The notes: generated by a model not told the origin, from the sequence alone. Numbered from the stretch's first letter, positions 1 through 7,674 are shown. The stretch is DNA of 49,184 nucleotides from Chitinophaga pinensis (GCA_943327315.2 CALPWQ020000004.1:1-49184), one strand, 5' to 3'. A program made the numbers and translations.

Positions 1-85
1 AGCGAGCGACTTTGCTTCCATTTTCAAATTTTGTAACCTCCGCGTAAGTTCCTACTCGGCCGATTAAGGTGATGTGGTTTCTCAT
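1..85 (-). CDS. Single-stranded DNA-binding protein, third tandem paralogue (partial, C-terminus outside window)
   Basis: The reverse strand from 85 opens with ATG and reads MRNHITLIGRVGTYAEVTKF and on to the window edge, 28 codons in all. This is the first OB-fold strand of an SSB protein and closely matches the N-termini of the two SSB genes just upstream (NHVNLIGKV and NKVNLIGRL). It should bind single-stranded DNA. It lies 37 bases after the stop of the middle paralogue on the same strand, so the three probably form one transcript. Only the N-terminus is visible, so length and C-terminal tail are unknown. Confidence 0.75.
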   Translation of the reverse strand, partial: MRNHITLIGRVGTYAEVTKFENGSKVAR

Positions 86-122
86 GATGATCTTATTTCT
101 AACTGCTACAATTTAGTGCACT

Positions 123-434
123 CTACAAAATGGTTAAGTCATTCACCTCAACCTCTGCAGAAAAGCGTCTTGTTATTCCACTGGCGTAAAAGCGTGTCAC
201 CAAACTCCCTTGAACCGCAAGCTCGACACCCTCACAAACCAACTCTTCGCATACCCTGACCCAATTCCCCCAGGCTGTTAACCTATGCCGGTGTATCCTT
301 GTTTTGGTATTTCCGTTCGCATCTAGGTAGATTTCATCTGTTGTCATGGTGAAGCGCGCAATTCTTCGTCCATTTTCTATAACGAGGATCTTTGGTGTTG
401 AAGACACTTTCCCAATTAAATTGACGTGATTCAT
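123..434 (-). CDS. Short single-stranded DNA-binding protein, divergent paralogue (103 aa)
   Basis: An OB-fold SSB protein predicted to bind single-stranded DNA. It starts MNHVNLIGKVSSTPKILV, keeps the NGRRIARFTMTT strand and the AWG turn (residues about 54-56), and ends at residue 103 right after the fold. The acidic DDDxPF-type tail that recruits partners in housekeeping SSBs is absent, so this is probably an accessory paralogue rather than the main replication SSB. Its C-terminal half (from about residue 55) has diverged strongly from the neighbour at 465. It is the middle gene of three same-strand SSBs with gaps of about 30 to 37 bases. The ATG at 434 is the only start that gives the complete first strand. 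Confidence 0.85.
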   Translation of the reverse strand: MNHVNLIGKVSSTPKILVIENGRRIARFTMTTDEIYLDANGNTKTRIHRHRLTAWGNWVRVCEELVCEGVELAVQGSLVTRFYASGITRRFSAEVEVNDLTIL

Positions 435-464
435 ACAAACTGTTTTATAGCCCTTTTATTCAAC

Positions 465-830
465 TTATTTTTTTGCGATTCCCTCTTCTTTCGCGACTTT
501 CGAGGTCACTAGCAAAAAATCAGAAGCCTCCACAATGGTGGCATAGCGTTTTTCGCCCTCCTTCGTTTCATAACTCTGTTGGACCAACTTCCCTTCAATA
601 ACGACTTCTGAGCCTTTATCCAATGACTTTTGAATGCGTTCGGCCAACTTCCCCCAGGCATTGACCGTGTGCCATTGGGTGTTGTCTTGCCAAACTTCGT
701 TTTTGTCTTTGTACCTTTCGTTGGTGGCCAATGTAAAGCGCGCCAGCATGCGCCCAGATTCAAAATTGGAGACTTCTGGCTGTGCGCCTAACCTCCCAAT
801 TAAATTCACTTTGTTTCTTAAACTGTTCAT
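465..830 (-). CDS. Short single-stranded DNA-binding protein (121 aa)
   Basis: First gene of the SSB cluster in transcription order. It has the full OB-fold pattern: NKVNLIGRLGAQPEV (residues 6-20), the RMLARFTLATNE strand, a WHTVNAWGKLAE segment, and the KGSEVVIEGKLV strand. It ends with a short basic/charged tail (KVAKEEGIAKK) instead of an acidic tip, so partner recruitment through the usual SSB tail is unlikely. Known roles of such short SSBs in Bacteroidota include accessory DNA metabolism; which applies here cannot be told. There is no clear TAnnTTTG box immediately upstream. Its best-preserved family motifs make it the least divergent of the two complete copies. Confidence 0.9.
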   Translation of the reverse strand: MNSLRNKVNLIGRLGAQPEVSNFESGRMLARFTLATNERYKDKNEVWQDNTQWHTVNAWGKLAERIQKSLDKGSEVVIEGKLVQQSYETKEGEKRYATIVEASDFLLVTSKVAKEEGIAKK

Positions 831-1149
831 GTGAGAAAAATTAAATAGTTGAACAACTGATTGCGTTCCCCTTCAGAAGTGGTTTTCTGAATTCGACACT
901 ACAAAGGTTGTGAAGGCCTATCCTTCGATTCGGTATTTTGTCGTTTACTTTCGACTAACAAACGCTTATAAACGACAATTCCCGGCTAAGGCTTTGGAAA
1001 CACTAACGAAAAAGTATTTAACGAAATAGAAAAAATTTACACTTACCCATTGAATTGACAAGGTGAAAGTTTTTTGATCAGTCAACGAATTTTTAGGACA
1101 AAAAAAAGCCCATGCGCTGGCACGGGCTTTTTTATCGAAACACATTTCT
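831..1149. other. Gene-free spacer between SSB cluster and porin gene
   Basis: No credible coding region. The only clear structure is the terminator hairpin at 1102-1133. The left part must hold the promoter for the SSB cluster reading leftwards, but no perfect TAnnTTTG box is visible; CAAAGGTT at about 903-910 is a weak reverse-strand match. Confidence 0.6.
1102..1133 (-). terminator. Rho-independent terminator of the porin gene
   Basis: A run of A and GCCC (1102-1111) pairs with GGGC and a T run (1124-1133). TGC/GCA inside extends the stem around a four-base loop. On the minus strand the stem is followed by eight T, 17 bases after the porin stop codon. The T run on both sides would let it act in both directions. 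Confidence 0.85.
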
Positions 1150-2334
1150 TTAATGGTGCACTGAAAGTGGCTGTATTTTCATTTTGTTCTGAATGTCAAA
1201 TTGCAAGGATCCAATGAACACCAAGTCCTGATAAAGCAATCCACTTCGCGCATGATACACCGCGTCTTTTGAATGGGCATATCGCGCTTCGAAACGAAAC
1301 CAAGCATGCTCACTAAACATGTAATCCAACCCGAATGATGCGCCGAAATACTTAAACCCGTTTGGAGTTCCTGTAAATACCTCTGGAATAATTTGATGCG
1401 GATCATAAAACATCTCGCCCCTCACGCTTGTCGCCAATTTGCTATTCCATTCATAACGCACATTCAGACAAGCAGAAGTCCAAAAGTTAAATTTCTGGCT
1501 GTTCAATGAATCTTTCTGAATGCCAAAATCCCACAGCGGCGCAATCTTCAACTTCTTTCCCACATTAAACTGCATGAAGAAATTACTGTAATAACGCGTT
1601 AAATCTAAGGAGTCAATTTTTGATTCATTGGTGCGCATCGTACCCCAATTGACAAGTACTTTCTTGCCTTCATAACGCACCAAAACGCCAACAGATTTAT
1701 TTTTATTCGTTTCACGCAAGGTTTGCCAACCATTGGCCAGCTGCAAGACAAAACTCCATGGTGTTTTCGTGCGGAAATGCAATCGAGCACCAAGATCAAA
1801 ATCTGGAGCAAAATCGGTCATAACAGCGCGGCTAACAAACCAGTTTTCTTTGTTGATAAATCCTTCAAAACCATAAAAGGCGGGCATAATTCCACCTTCC
1901 AAAGAGATGCGATCATCAAAATAAAACTCGCCACTCATTTCACGGATTCGCTTCAACATAAATGGTTCATTTTCATACATTTTGTCGACTACGCCACCTG
2001 AATTGAATGCTGCGTTTACGCGAAACTTTTGTGTTTTGTACCCAATTTCTACAAACGAATAACCGATATCGAATTGATCGACATGGTTTGGATTTGAGCC
2101 AAAGGGTCGGGTGTGGTCACCTGGATGATTAAAATCGTATGCATAATTCAAGTCCATGTACACACGGAAGAAAACCTCCTCTTTATCGGTTTCCTTGGTT
2201 CTCGTAGTATCTAAAACTTGTGTTTTTGTGGTGTCACCTGTTGCTGGTAAATTATTAAATCCTAATGCATTGCTTACGGATACAAACAATACTAGAAAAA
2301 GGGAAAAAGTTCCCTTCTGACATATATTTTTCAT
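1150..2334 (-). CDS. Outer-membrane beta-barrel porin (BBP2/OmpL-like family)
   Basis: Predicted outer-membrane barrel of 394 residues. It has an N-terminal signal peptide (about residues 1-25: lysine-rich start, then FSLFLVLFVSVSNALG), a short Thr/Asp-rich linker, and then alternating aromatic strands, for example FFRVYMDLNYAYDF near residue 55. Typical of the putative beta-barrel porin-2 family are the sequences GGVVDKMYENEPF, the aromatic strand ends, GEMFYDP and NGFKYFGASFGLDY, and a final strand FIGSLQFDI. The family is thought to form diffusion channels, but the substrate is unknown. The protein at 2833-3927 is a paralogue: both carry the FNDPH/FYDPHQ...GTPNGFK/TANGFK-like segment near the C-terminus. 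The ATG at 2334 fits the signal peptide. A terminator follows at 1102-1133. Confidence 0.85.
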   Translation of the reverse strand: MKNICQKGTFSLFLVLFVSVSNALGFNNLPATGDTTKTQVLDTTRTKETDKEEVFFRVYMDLNYAYDFNHPGDHTRPFGSNPNHVDQFDIGYSFVEIGYKTQKFRVNAAFNSGGVVDKMYENEPFMLKRIREMSGEFYFDDRISLEGGIMPAFYGFEGFINKENWFVSRAVMTDFAPDFDLGARLHFRTKTPWSFVLQLANGWQTLRETNKNKSVGVLVRYEGKKVLVNWGTMRTNESKIDSLDLTRYYSNFFMQFNVGKKLKIAPLWDFGIQKDSLNSQKFNFWTSACLNVRYEWNSKLATSVRGEMFYDPHQIIPEVFTGTPNGFKYFGASFGLDYMFSEHAWFRFEARYAHSKDAVYHARSGLLYQDLVFIGSLQFDIQNKMKIQPLSVHH

Positions 2335-2398
2335 TGAAATTGGTAATGATTTGACATAAAGAACCCAAGCTTGTTGGGGAAAGGAAGAATCCTATGCT

Positions 2399-2764
2399 TT
2401 AAATCAAAATCATGCGATGCAGAATATACATCTTAGATTTCCGTGCGATTTGTGCAGAGTGGTATCTCGGAAATGAACCTATACATTCACATATAAAAGC
2501 AGAAAATACAGCCGAATCTTGAGGAAATAGCCCTTCAATATCAGATCCTCCACCACTGGTGCGATGAATGTGTTGCGGCGTTCTACTCCTTGGGTCAAAC
2601 TTACTAAATGGGACATGACCTCGAGATGACATCCCGGTTTCATAGGAACGAATTTCCTTTCGCACTGAATACTCTTCCGTACGCTTCGACAAGTCTACTT
2701 GCAAACAAAGCAAAAAGACAATCGATGCTATACCCAGAATATATGTGCTTATCCGCTTGAACAT
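2399..2764 (-). CDS. Small hypothetical membrane-anchored or secreted protein (121 aa)
   Basis: An open frame that I do not recognise. I start it at the ATG at 2764 because the protein then begins MFKRISTYILGIASIVFLLC, a clean signal-anchor or lipoprotein-like N-terminus. An in-frame upstream ATG at 2842 would overlap the porin gene. The remainder is polar and basic with a Cys pair (FICECIG), no repeats and no obvious domain. It sits between two same-strand porin paralogues, with no strong promoter or terminator, and may be co-transcribed with them. It could be a fast-evolving secreted protein or a spurious frame; the sensible signal sequence is the main argument for it. Confidence 0.45.
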   Translation of the reverse strand: MFKRISTYILGIASIVFLLCLQVDLSKRTEEYSVRKEIRSYETGMSSRGHVPFSKFDPRSRTPQHIHRTSGGGSDIEGLFPQDSAVFSAFICECIGSFPRYHSAQIARKSKMYILHRMILI

Positions 2765-2832
2765 TTTTACAAAAATCTGCACAAAATTACTAAAGTTTCG
2801 ACTTTCGATGTTATTAAAAAAATAATTGAATC

Positions 2833-3927
2833 CTAAAACCACACGGTTAAATTGGCAAATAACAAGGGCATAGATTTCACCACGGAATTGTTTTTATCAT
2901 AGAATAAGCCCTTACCTCTGGAAATCAAATCCTTGACTTCGAAGCGAATCATCGCGTTGGCTTCCACAGGAATGGAGTACCCCAAGGAATAACCGAAGCA
3001 CTTGAATCCATTGGCAGTGGTAATTGGCGAAAGTTGGATGGCGTGTGGGTCGTTAAAATACTCCGCACGCGCGGAAAGTGATCCCCACTTGCCAAAAGAA
3101 TAGCGCGCCATGGCATTCGCTTGCCACCAGAAATGATTTTCCAACTTCGCAAGCATTCGTTGCTGATCGCCAAAATATACACATGATGAAAACGACCATT
3201 TCGGACCGCCCTGAAATACCCAATACACATCTGTAAAGTAGCGATTTCTGAAGTCGTTGTTTTGACTAGATCGCTCACTTCCAATATAGGTATTCCAAAA
3301 TAGCGTAGAATGTTTTCCAGTCTTAAATTCCACCGAAGTACCTATAGACTTACCATCGTTCACATCCTTAATTTGTTGCCATCCATTGATGACGAAAGCG
3401 CTCAATTTAAACTTCTCCGTCAATTGGGAAGAAACACGCGCACCACACATATAGTACGGCACATATTCTGGCGCCAAACTGCGGGAATACATCAGCTGGT
3501 CTTTCGAAAATGGATTTTCATTGGTATAAGGCGAGCCAAGAACTCCCAATTCTAACCACACATCCTTTTTCTTAAACAAGCGAACTGCACCCTTAGCTTC
3601 CAATGGAATTTTCAACAAGCCCTGTTCAGCTGCATAATTGGCGTTCATGTATGTTCCCACGCCTGGGGCAAATCGAAATTTGATGCGCTCACTTTCAAAG
3701 GTAAAATCAAGGTAAGCCATGTTGATATTGAACTCGTTATTTCGCGCCGAGGACACATAATAAGGAATGTTATTGCTCTTTATGTCTTTCAGGTTCAAGG
3801 CATAGTAGGCATCCAAGCCGCCACCTAAGCGAAATACTCCTGCTTTGGTTGTATCGACAAGTTGTGCGTTTACATTACCGAATACAATGCATGCCAACGC
3901 TAAACTGATCATTAATTTAAAACTCAT
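2833..3927 (-). CDS. Outer-membrane beta-barrel porin paralogue (BBP2/OmpL-like family)
   Basis: Predicted secreted outer-membrane barrel of 364 residues. The start at 3927 gives MSFKLMISLALACIVFGNVNAQ, a textbook signal peptide, preceded by AAAGAG as a weak ribosome site. The longer start at 3960 would add a non-signal tail overlapping the upstream gene. The body is rich in alternating aromatic strands (YYALNLKD, AYLDFTFES, RFAPGVGTYMNA), and the last residues NLTVWF form a C-terminal strand with terminal Phe as in many outer-membrane proteins. The segment FNDPHAIQ ... TANGFKCFGYSLGY parallels FYDPHQII ... TPNGFKYFGASFGL in the porin at 1150. It starts 10 bases after the hydrolase gene stop, so the two are probably one transcript. 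Confidence 0.85.
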   Translation of the reverse strand: MSFKLMISLALACIVFGNVNAQLVDTTKAGVFRLGGGLDAYYALNLKDIKSNNIPYYVSSARNNEFNINMAYLDFTFESERIKFRFAPGVGTYMNANYAAEQGLLKIPLEAKGAVRLFKKKDVWLELGVLGSPYTNENPFSKDQLMYSRSLAPEYVPYYMCGARVSSQLTEKFKLSAFVINGWQQIKDVNDGKSIGTSVEFKTGKHSTLFWNTYIGSERSSQNNDFRNRYFTDVYWVFQGGPKWSFSSCVYFGDQQRMLAKLENHFWWQANAMARYSFGKWGSLSARAEYFNDPHAIQLSPITTANGFKCFGYSLGYSIPVEANAMIRFEVKDLISRGKGLFYDKNNSVVKSMPLLFANLTVWF

Positions 3928-3937
3928 TTTTTTCTCT

Positions 3938-4885
3938 TTAATTAAAAAATTCTGTGACAACCTTCGTAAAGGCCTTTCTATCGTCCATTTGTGGCGCGTG
4001 ACCTACATCTTTGATCACTACAAAGTTCGCATGTATTTCGTTTGCAAAACGCTGTCCTTCTGAGAGGTAAAACAGTTCGTCGTGTTCACCCCAAAGCACC
4101 ATGACCTTCATCTTTTTTAATGCCTCAATGGCCTCCAATCGCTCAGGTTCAAGCATTAAGGAACTGAGCAATCCGCGTTGTTCGATCTTGTACGCTGAAA
4201 AACTCGACGTATACATTCGCTTCACTAGCCATTTCGGAAACTTGGTGTCTGAGTAGGACGCCAAATTTAACAAGGGCTGAATGCCTTCATACGAATCAAA
4301 CACAAATGCTTCTTCGATCGATGTGAAATTGTGTGAACGACACACCTCATCGATCAAGGTTTTATTAAACGTTGGGCCGGGAGAATTTGCTATGCACAAA
4401 CGATCGATGCGGTTTGAGGATTTCTCCGCCATGAGGACTGCAATAAAGCCCCCATAACTTTGCCCTATTAACGAAAAGGTATCGACGTTTAATTCATTCA
4501 GCAAGGTTTCCACTGCAAGCACTTGGCTTTCTAAGTTGGTCGGTAATGATGCACTACTCTCACCAAACCACAAGAGGTCAGGAGCAATTACCGTATGGTT
4601 TTTTGCCAGTGCGATTAATTCATTTTGATAAGTAAACTGCGCATCTCCACCAAATCCGTGGAGAAAAAGGATGACAGGACCGCTCCCTCCTTTCCAATAC
4701 TTCATTGTGAAATCTTTGGTGTTCAGCGTATACGCTTGAACATCCTTTCGCTTTAACTGCTTTTCACCTTGTTTTTTAACAAAGGCTACAGGGTTGCACG
4801 AAAACAACACAAAAACGGATGATAATGGAATGATCAGTTTTAAGACGCCACCAAAAGGCGGACGGAAAAGCGTAAATAAAATCAT
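3938..4885 (-). CDS. Alpha/beta-hydrolase lipoprotein
   Basis: A serine hydrolase of the alpha/beta fold carried as a lipoprotein. Starting at the ATG at 4885, the N-terminus has a hydrophobic stretch ending in VLFSC, a lipobox whose Cys would be lipidated. The catalytic domain has LFLHGFGG (oxyanion region), GQSYGG (nucleophile elbow, GxSxG), WGEHDELF (acid) and DVGHAPQMD (catalytic His), in the usual order. The length of 315 residues is normal. The substrate cannot be told; esterase, lactonase or C-C hydrolase activities all occur in this family. The downstream porin at 2833-3927 follows after 10 bases, which suggests envelope-related use. The gene is divergent from riboflavin synthase, and the longer start at 4984 would run into ribE, so I reject it. 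Confidence 0.8.
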   Translation of the reverse strand: MILFTLFRPPFGGVLKLIIPLSSVFVLFSCNPVAFVKKQGEKQLKRKDVQAYTLNTKDFTMKYWKGGSGPVILFLHGFGGDAQFTYQNELIALAKNHTVIAPDLLWFGESSASLPTNLESQVLAVETLLNELNVDTFSLIGQSYGGFIAVLMAEKSSNRIDRLCIANSPGPTFNKTLIDEVCRSHNFTSIEEAFVFDSYEGIQPLLNLASYSDTKFPKWLVKRMYTSSFSAYKIEQRGLLSSLMLEPERLEAIEALKKMKVMVLWGEHDELFYLSEGQRFANEIHANFVVIKDVGHAPQMDDRKAFTKVVTEFFN

Positions 4886-4899
4886 ATTGCTGCAATGCG

Positions 4900-4907
4900 T
4901 ATCTTTG
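4900..4907 (+). promoter_or_regulatory. TATCTTTG promoter box for riboflavin synthase
   Basis: Exact match to the Bacteroidota -7 element TAnnTTTG, ending 12 bases before the ribE ATG. No convincing -33 TTG at ideal spacing. Confidence 0.6.
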
Positions 4908-4919
4908 AACAAAAATACA

Positions 4920-5498
4920 ATGTTTACGGGAATCATAGAACAAATCGGCGTTGTGCAATCCATTCGCAGTGAGCATGAGAACATTCATTTCACCATCGTC
5001 TCCACATTTACCCACGAATTAAAGATCGATCAAAGCGTAGCCCACAACGGATGCTGCTTGACTGTTGTTGAACTTTCGGGAAATGAATACACGGTCACAG
5101 CCATTCGCGAAACATTGGAAAAAACGAATCTTTCCTCGTGGACCATTGGAACGAAAGTAAATCTAGAGCGATGTATGGTGATGAATGGTCGCTTGGATGG
5201 TCATATTGTTCAGGGGCATGTAGATACCGTTGGGATATGCACTAATGTGGAGGATCAAGGAGGAAGTTGGAAATATACGTTTCGATACAATTCCGCTATG
5301 CCAACAGTGGAAAAGGGATCGATCACCGTGAACGGAACAAGCCTCACCGTTGTCGATTCTAAAGAAAATGAATTCTCGGTGTGCATCATTCCTTATACCT
5401 ATGAAAACACAAACTTCCATACCCTTCAGGAGGATATGGAAGTTAATTTGGAATTTGATATTATTGGAAAATATGTCGCGAAACTAATGTCTCGTTAA
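4920..5498 (+). CDS. ribE: Riboflavin synthase, alpha subunit
   Basis: Catalyses dismutation of two 6,7-dimethyl-8-ribityllumazine molecules to riboflavin, the last step of the vitamin B2 pathway, in the cytosol as a homotrimer. The protein has 192 residues and the expected two lumazine-binding barrels. It starts MFTGIIEQIG, the family signature at the N-terminus. Barrel one carries NGCCLTV, and barrel two GHIVQGHVDTVG and NGTSLTV, the equivalent substrate-binding loops. It ends in a hydrophobic helix (IIGKYVAKLM) as the trimerising helix does. The ATG at 4920 is chosen because the family starts exactly at MFTG; upstream codons have no support. It has its own promoter box and converges with the XRE gene with 4 bases between stops. 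Confidence 0.95.
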   Translation: MFTGIIEQIGVVQSIRSEHENIHFTIVSTFTHELKIDQSVAHNGCCLTVVELSGNEYTVTAIRETLEKTNLSSWTIGTKVNLERCMVMNGRLDGHIVQGHVDTVGICTNVEDQGGSWKYTFRYNSAMPTVEKGSITVNGTSLTVVDSKENEFSVCIIPYTYENTNFHTLQEDMEVNLEFDIIGKYVAKLMSR

Positions 5499-5502
5499 GC
5501 AA

Positions 5503-5844
5503 TTACTTTTTTGGGCGCGCTTTCTCCAATTTGTCAACACGGTCCGTCAACGACTGAATTTCTTTAATCAACTGGTACACCTGCTGCGAAAGCACATTGG
5601 AAGAATAGTCATTCCCCGATGGCTCATTAAAAATTTTCGGAGCAGGGTCATTGATCAAATCAATGGCGCTTACACCTAGAATTTCTGAGATTCTCACCAA
5701 ACGCTTAACAGAAATTTCTGTTACTCCACGTTCGATATTCGAATAGGCAGCAACCGTTAGGTCTAGTTCATCTGCCATGTTTTGCTGGCTCAAGCTATTC
5801 GCAAGGCGAGCAATTCTGATTTTTTCTGCTACTGTTTTACTCAT
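5503..5844 (-). CDS. XRE-family helix-turn-helix transcriptional regulator
   Basis: A small DNA-binding regulator of 113 residues. Residues about 6-60 form a Cro/C1-type helix-turn-helix (KIRIARLANSLSQQNMADEL, then AAYSNIERGVTEISVKRLVRI). A linker follows, then a C-terminal segment with heptad spacing (VYQLIKEIQSLTDRVDKLEK, about 88-107) that should form a coiled coil for dimerisation. This architecture is common for free-standing regulators in Bacteroidota. It could control its own promoter or the gene-poor region upstream, but no operator can be assigned. A TAAATTTG box lies only 4 bases before the start codon, which suggests a leaderless or very short-leader transcript. Confidence 0.85.
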   Translation of the reverse strand: MSKTVAEKIRIARLANSLSQQNMADELDLTVAAYSNIERGVTEISVKRLVRISEILGVSAIDLINDPAPKIFNEPSGNDYSSNVLSQQVYQLIKEIQSLTDRVDKLEKARPKK

Positions 5845-5848
5845 AACA

Positions 5849-5856
5849 CAAATTTA
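5849..5856 (-). promoter_or_regulatory. TAAATTTG promoter box for the XRE regulator
   Basis: Exact TAnnTTTG match on the minus strand. TTGAC (reverse complement of 5871-5875) stands upstream as a possible -33 element. The box ends 4 bases before the ATG. Confidence 0.55.
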
Positions 5857-6345
5857 CAACGACCTTAACTGTCAAGCACAATCGAATAAATTGATTTTTT
5901 TGTGTTTTAACGTGTTTTTTTATATATTTCTTTTATTTAATCGGTTTTAAGCTACGAACAGCATGATTTATTCGCTGAATAGCTTAATATATCCTACAAA
6001 GAAATTGCAATTATTACCAAATCGGGAGAATTAACGGCTTTTTGGTAAGTGTTTTTAGTTAGGAAGTAATCTTACAATTTAAATATACAGAAATGCTTAA
6101 TGCCTATTTTTCTGGATTTTCATGCTTTGTTTTTTGAATCCGTATTGTCATTAGGCTAAACATTCGTTGTAATACACAAGTCATGATAACATGAATTTTT
6201 TAGGGTTAAAATAACGTATGTTTTTTTCACTCGTGTCCGATAAAATTTTGCTACTCATCTTGAAACCATCGAAATCATTGGTTTTATATGGTGAATTTAA
6301 AGCAAGGGGGGGGTATGAGTTAAATGTATTAGATTTCAATTGTTT

Positions 6346-6360
6346 GACCCCGATGGGGTC
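6346..6360. repeat. REP-like palindrome, copy 1
   Basis: GACCCC and GGGGTC form a perfect six-base-pair stem around the loop GAT. The same 15 bases plus a following CA recur at 6398. A 37-base spacer between the copies includes GGGAGGACTTATGGTTAC. Confidence 0.8.
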
Positions 6361-6397
6361 ATTGGCTTTTCGGGAGGACTTATGGTTACAAAGATTC

Positions 6398-6412
6398 GAC
6401 CCCGATGGGGTC
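6398..6412. repeat. REP-like palindrome, copy 2
   Basis: Exact second copy of the palindrome at 6346-6360, 52 bases further on and in the same orientation. Paired, short, GC-rich hairpins in an AT-rich spacer are typical of REP doublets. Confidence 0.8.
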
Positions 6413-6623
6413 AGTAAATCAAAGTTAAACTAATAGGATAATACATGAAGCTGGATTTAGTCGGACAACAATGATATTTTTTTTAATTTTATATTATATA
6501 ATTTCTTTTTTTAAATTTGAATCATGAATGGATGTATAAAACTAATTAACATATAGTTACATCAATTTCGTTGCGGTATCCGAAAAGCAGTATGAGTAGG
6601 AAAAAACAATTATTTTTATTTTT

Positions 6624-7055
6624 ATGGGTAAAAAAGCTATTATTTTGATGTTGTCGGTTTCGGCATTGTTCGTGTCATCATGCAGAAAGGCGGGATGTAT
6701 CGATATGGATGCAACGAATTACAGTGCTAGCGCTAAAAAAAGTGATGGTTCGTGCACATACTCCGAGTCTCTAATTTTTTGGCAAGATCAAGCTTCAGCA
6801 CAAAGCTGGTCGGGAATAGCTACGAATTTATACTATTATGTAGATGGACAACTCGTTGGGTCCTCCGCTGCAAACGTCTACTTTACAGGTACACCATCTT
6901 GTTCTCAAAATGGTTTAACTTCTGCCTTAATTGATATGGGTAAAAATAAAAGTAAGTCAATTAATGTAAAGGTAGTTGACGACACTGGATTTGAATGGTG
7001 GAATGAGTATGTCATTGTATCTGCAGGAGCATGCAATTATTACCAAGTTTTTTAA
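6624..7055 (+). CDS. Small lipoprotein with GC-D-A-NY-DGSC motif (143 aa)
   Basis: A predicted lipoprotein: MGKKAIILMLSVSALFVSSC has a basic start, a hydrophobic core and a lipobox ending at Cys 20. Directly after it comes GCIDMDATNYSASA ... DGSC, a short Cys-bounded motif often found in secreted Bacteroidota proteins (G-C-x-D-x-x-A-x-N-Y ... D-G-S-C). The remainder reads like a small beta domain with two further Cys (SCSQNG and GACNYY) that could form a disulfide. Function unknown. It stands alone in an AT-rich region with poor-quality promoter signals (TATTTTTA near 6610) and is closed by the terminator at 7070-7103. Confidence 0.75.
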   Translation: MGKKAIILMLSVSALFVSSCRKAGCIDMDATNYSASAKKSDGSCTYSESLIFWQDQASAQSWSGIATNLYYYVDGQLVGSSAANVYFTGTPSCSQNGLTSALIDMGKNKSKSINVKVVDDTGFEWWNEYVIVSAGACNYYQVF

Positions 7056-7069
7056 TCAACTAAATCAAG

Positions 7070-7103
7070 ATAAGAAAAGCCGCTTTATAGTGGTTTTTCT
7101 TAT
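7070..7103. terminator. Bidirectional terminator between lipoprotein and 182-aa gene
   Basis: A 14-base-pair hairpin (7070-7083 with 7090-7103, two G-U pairs, loop TTTATA) whose arms are A-rich on the left and T-rich on the right, so it can stop transcription from both convergent genes. Confidence 0.8.
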
Positions 7104-7117
7104 TTAATCAATTCCTA

Positions 7118-7666
7118 TTACTTCCACTTCTTTACAGCAATCTTTCGAAGATGCTTTCGTAGCTTCTTGATCACAGCATCGCGGTTAGAGACATTTCCAC
7201 ATTTGATGATGTCGTACTGCACCATTGCCCCATTGCGGAAGAACTTAAATTCAAAACTTACAGATACGATTTCGTCACGGTACAAGGGAAATAAATTTCC
7301 AGCGCCCAAAGCTGTATTGAAATCATCGTTCATGCTTGTGGCCTTAAAGATCTTATCGTAGCCGCGCACGGAAACGAGCAAATAGGTGTCTATGCCTTTA
7401 GCGGAAATCAACTGCTTCATTGAATCGGTAGCAATCAGCGATGCGTCCGTTCCCAACTTCAACATGTTTAATGAGGGAATGGCTTTTATTCCTAAATCAG
7501 TAAAAATCTCTGTTACGTTGATTTCCATCGAATACCGATCTTCTGGTTTATCCAACTGCCCGATAACTAAGACATTTTTAAGTCCCAATAGCGTTGTCTG
7601 GGAATGAATCTTATTTTGGGCGATAAGAACAAAAAGGGTAGCGAAAAGAATAAGTGAATACTTCAT
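7118..7666 (-). CDS. Secreted hypothetical protein (182 aa)
   Basis: The N-terminus MKYSLILFATLFVLIAQNKIHSQ is a signal peptide with cleavage probably before Gln 23. The mature part begins with a strand LKNVLVIGQLDKPEDRYSME, followed by helix, GIKAIPSLN, and later KGIDTYLLVSVRGYD. This alternation resembles the small CsgG/LpoB-like domains of periplasmic lipoproteins, but I cannot assign a family. The C-terminus is strongly basic (KKLRKHLRKIAVKKWK). It follows metF with an 8-base gap on the same strand and is probably co-transcribed with it; no functional link is evident. It ends at the bidirectional terminator. Confidence 0.7.
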   Translation of the reverse strand: MKYSLILFATLFVLIAQNKIHSQTTLLGLKNVLVIGQLDKPEDRYSMEINVTEIFTDLGIKAIPSLNMLKLGTDASLIATDSMKQLISAKGIDTYLLVSVRGYDKIFKATSMNDDFNTALGAGNLFPLYRDEIVSVSFEFKFFRNGAMVQYDIIKCGNVSNRDAVIKKLRKHLRKIAVKKWK

Positions 7667-7674
7667 GTGTCAAT

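Larger units (their letters stand above)
5845..6623. other. AT-rich gene-poor stretch with paired palindromes
   Basis: 779 bases without a convincing gene. The region is strikingly A+T-rich and holds an eight-G tract (6306-6313) and two copies of a GACCCC-GAT-GGGGTC palindrome (6346-6360 and 6398-6412). A 71-codon frame at 6218-6433 runs through both palindromes and is judged not to be a gene. Confidence 0.6.

Noticed and set aside
6306-6313. Eight-G tract as a phase-variation switch
   Set aside because: It is not inside or just upstream of a credible gene.
6218-6433. 71-codon open frame through the REP doublet
   Set aside because: Its translation is partly repeat sequence (the palindromes read as DPDGV and TPMGS). 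No start context or domain is visible, and the region is otherwise non-coding.
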